Origin: Hydractinia symbiolongicarpus
Lineage: Eukaryota; Cnidaria; Hydrozoa; Anthoathecata; Hydractiniidae
Direction: 5' to 3'
Assembly (NCBI RefSeq): GCF_029227915.1
Contig: NC_079879.1
Coordinates: forward strand, 31,688,501 to 31,752,500
DNA length: 64,000 nucleotides
How positions within the stretch are numbered: position 1 is the stretch's first letter; each line of letters begins with the position of its first letter. Below are positions 63,882 to 64,000 of this stretch, piece by piece. A program made the position numbers and the translations under genes. The notes under the pieces are model-generated. The model did not search any database, was not told where the DNA came from, and saw only the letters and a program-made list of their open reading frames with translations.

Positions 63882-64000
63882 GGCTTGGCCCGTATAGTCA
63901 AAAGTATACAAAGAAAGTACCCAGGGAGTAAACTCATTTCCCGAACGATTTTTTAAATTATTTTTTCACCACTAAAACGCATGAGACTTGTATTTTTTAA
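63882..64000 (+). repeat. Partial last monomer, cut by the window edge
   Basis: It starts GGCTTGGCCCG at 63882 and runs 119 bases to the end of the window, with AAAAGTATAC, CCCAGGGAG, TTCCCGAACG and AAACGCATGAG. The final TTGTATTTTTTAA is unusual for this position (TTGTAGTTTTTAA is common) and may be a private change. Confidence 0.85.

Larger units (their letters stand above)
1..64000 (+). repeat. 203-bp satellite DNA array, about 315 tandem monomers
   Basis: The same sequence recurs head to tail every 203 bases throughout. I set the monomer start at the GGCTTGG or GACTCGG that follows CCCG; monomer 1 is 1-203, monomer 2 is 204-406, and the last, partial one begins at 63882. Order within a monomer: GGCTTGGCCCGTATAG, GTATACAAAG, a CCCTGTGAG or CCCAGGGAG segment, TTTCCCGAACG, a T/A-rich tract around TTTAAATTA, ACTAAAACGCATGAGAC, an inverted repeat, ATGAGACGC, AATCGCCGGCAAACG, then CCCGCGATTTCCCG. 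No strand switch, unique spacer or inserted element was seen. Length and order are directly visible. Satellite or heterochromatin function is inferred from organisation only, and I do not recognise the family. Confidence 0.97.
61750..64000 (+). repeat. Right domain, diverged monomers without clear higher-order repeat
   Basis: Monomers here carry AGTCCAATG (61889, 62295, 62497), ACTAAATCGCATG (61964; as ATTAAATCGCATG at 62368), GAGTTAACTC, ATGAAAGAGG and ATGATACGTTTAATG (62804, 63816). They also show small indels, as in AAAACGTTTTTTAAA near 62341. Some M-, N-, O- and A-like monomers are still recognisable between 62.87 and 63.65 kb. The array has not ended by 64000; the last 119 bases are a partial monomer. 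Confidence 0.8.

Noticed and set aside
1-64000. CRISPR array
   Set aside because: There are no alternating short repeats and unique spacers. The whole 203-bp unit repeats, the differences are point variants shared by class, and no cas genes are present.
1-64000. Assembly artefact as the explanation for the whole array
   Set aside because: Classes carry consistent private variants in a fixed order and duplications have clean joins, which random collapse would not make. Exact copy numbers of the near-identical duplications could still be wrong and need long-read support.
1-64000. Telomere repeats, rDNA or tRNA-derived origin of the monomer
   Set aside because: I saw no TTAGGG or TTTAGGG-type runs, no tRNA A/B-box pair, no poly-A tail or target-site duplication, and no resemblance to 5S or large rRNA sequence.

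Overview
The whole window is one uninterrupted head-to-tail array of a satellite DNA with a 203-bp monomer, about 315 monomers in all. Every monomer I followed is on the same strand. The window opens exactly at a monomer boundary (in the phase used here) and ends 119 bases into a monomer, so the array continues past both edges. I see no protein-coding gene, RNA gene, transposon, telomere repeat, CRISPR array or unique sequence. The longest open frames (about 100 codons, minus strand) are by-products of the repeat: each spans about one and a half monomers, and because 203 is not a multiple of 3 it reads the second monomer in another frame.

Such an array points to heterochromatin of a eukaryote, such as a centromere, pericentromere, subtelomere or knob. 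I do not recognise the monomer and cannot name a taxon. Many variants between monomers are CpG to TpG or CpA changes, which suggests a genome that methylates cytosine (plants, vertebrates and some invertebrates). This is inference.

Layout. (1) 1 to about 11.7 kb: an irregular left domain with more indels. It carries a large duplication (1-4403 and 7501-11498) and a 7-monomer duplication (about 5.04-7.72 kb). (2) About 11.7-33 kb: large higher-order units whose marker monomer recurs at spacings of about 24, 19, 19, 14 and 12 monomers, including two closely spaced near-identical duplications. (3) About 33-54 kb: a mosaic of two module families, with a 4.57-kb block present twice 8930 bp apart and many nested 2-, 4- and 5-monomer tandem duplications. 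(4) 54.16-61.75 kb: the most regular part, built on a 7-monomer higher-order repeat (A-B-C-D-E-G-H) of exactly 1421 bp, with 6-mer and 17-mer derivatives. (5) About 61.75-64 kb: a diverged right domain with a 184-bp truncated monomer. It shares monomer variants with the left domain that I did not find in the core.

The pattern fits repeated unequal exchange in register: exchange inside monomers makes chimeric monomers that keep the 203-bp length. Conserved sub-structures in the monomer are a 9-bp-stem inverted repeat flanked by ATGAGAC direct repeats, four CCCG tetranucleotides spaced 10, 9 and 11 bp across the monomer junction, and a motif one base short of the CENP-B box that occurs only in some monomer classes. 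The A to O class names are mine and were assigned by eye. Class letters describe diagnostic variants, not an alignment.
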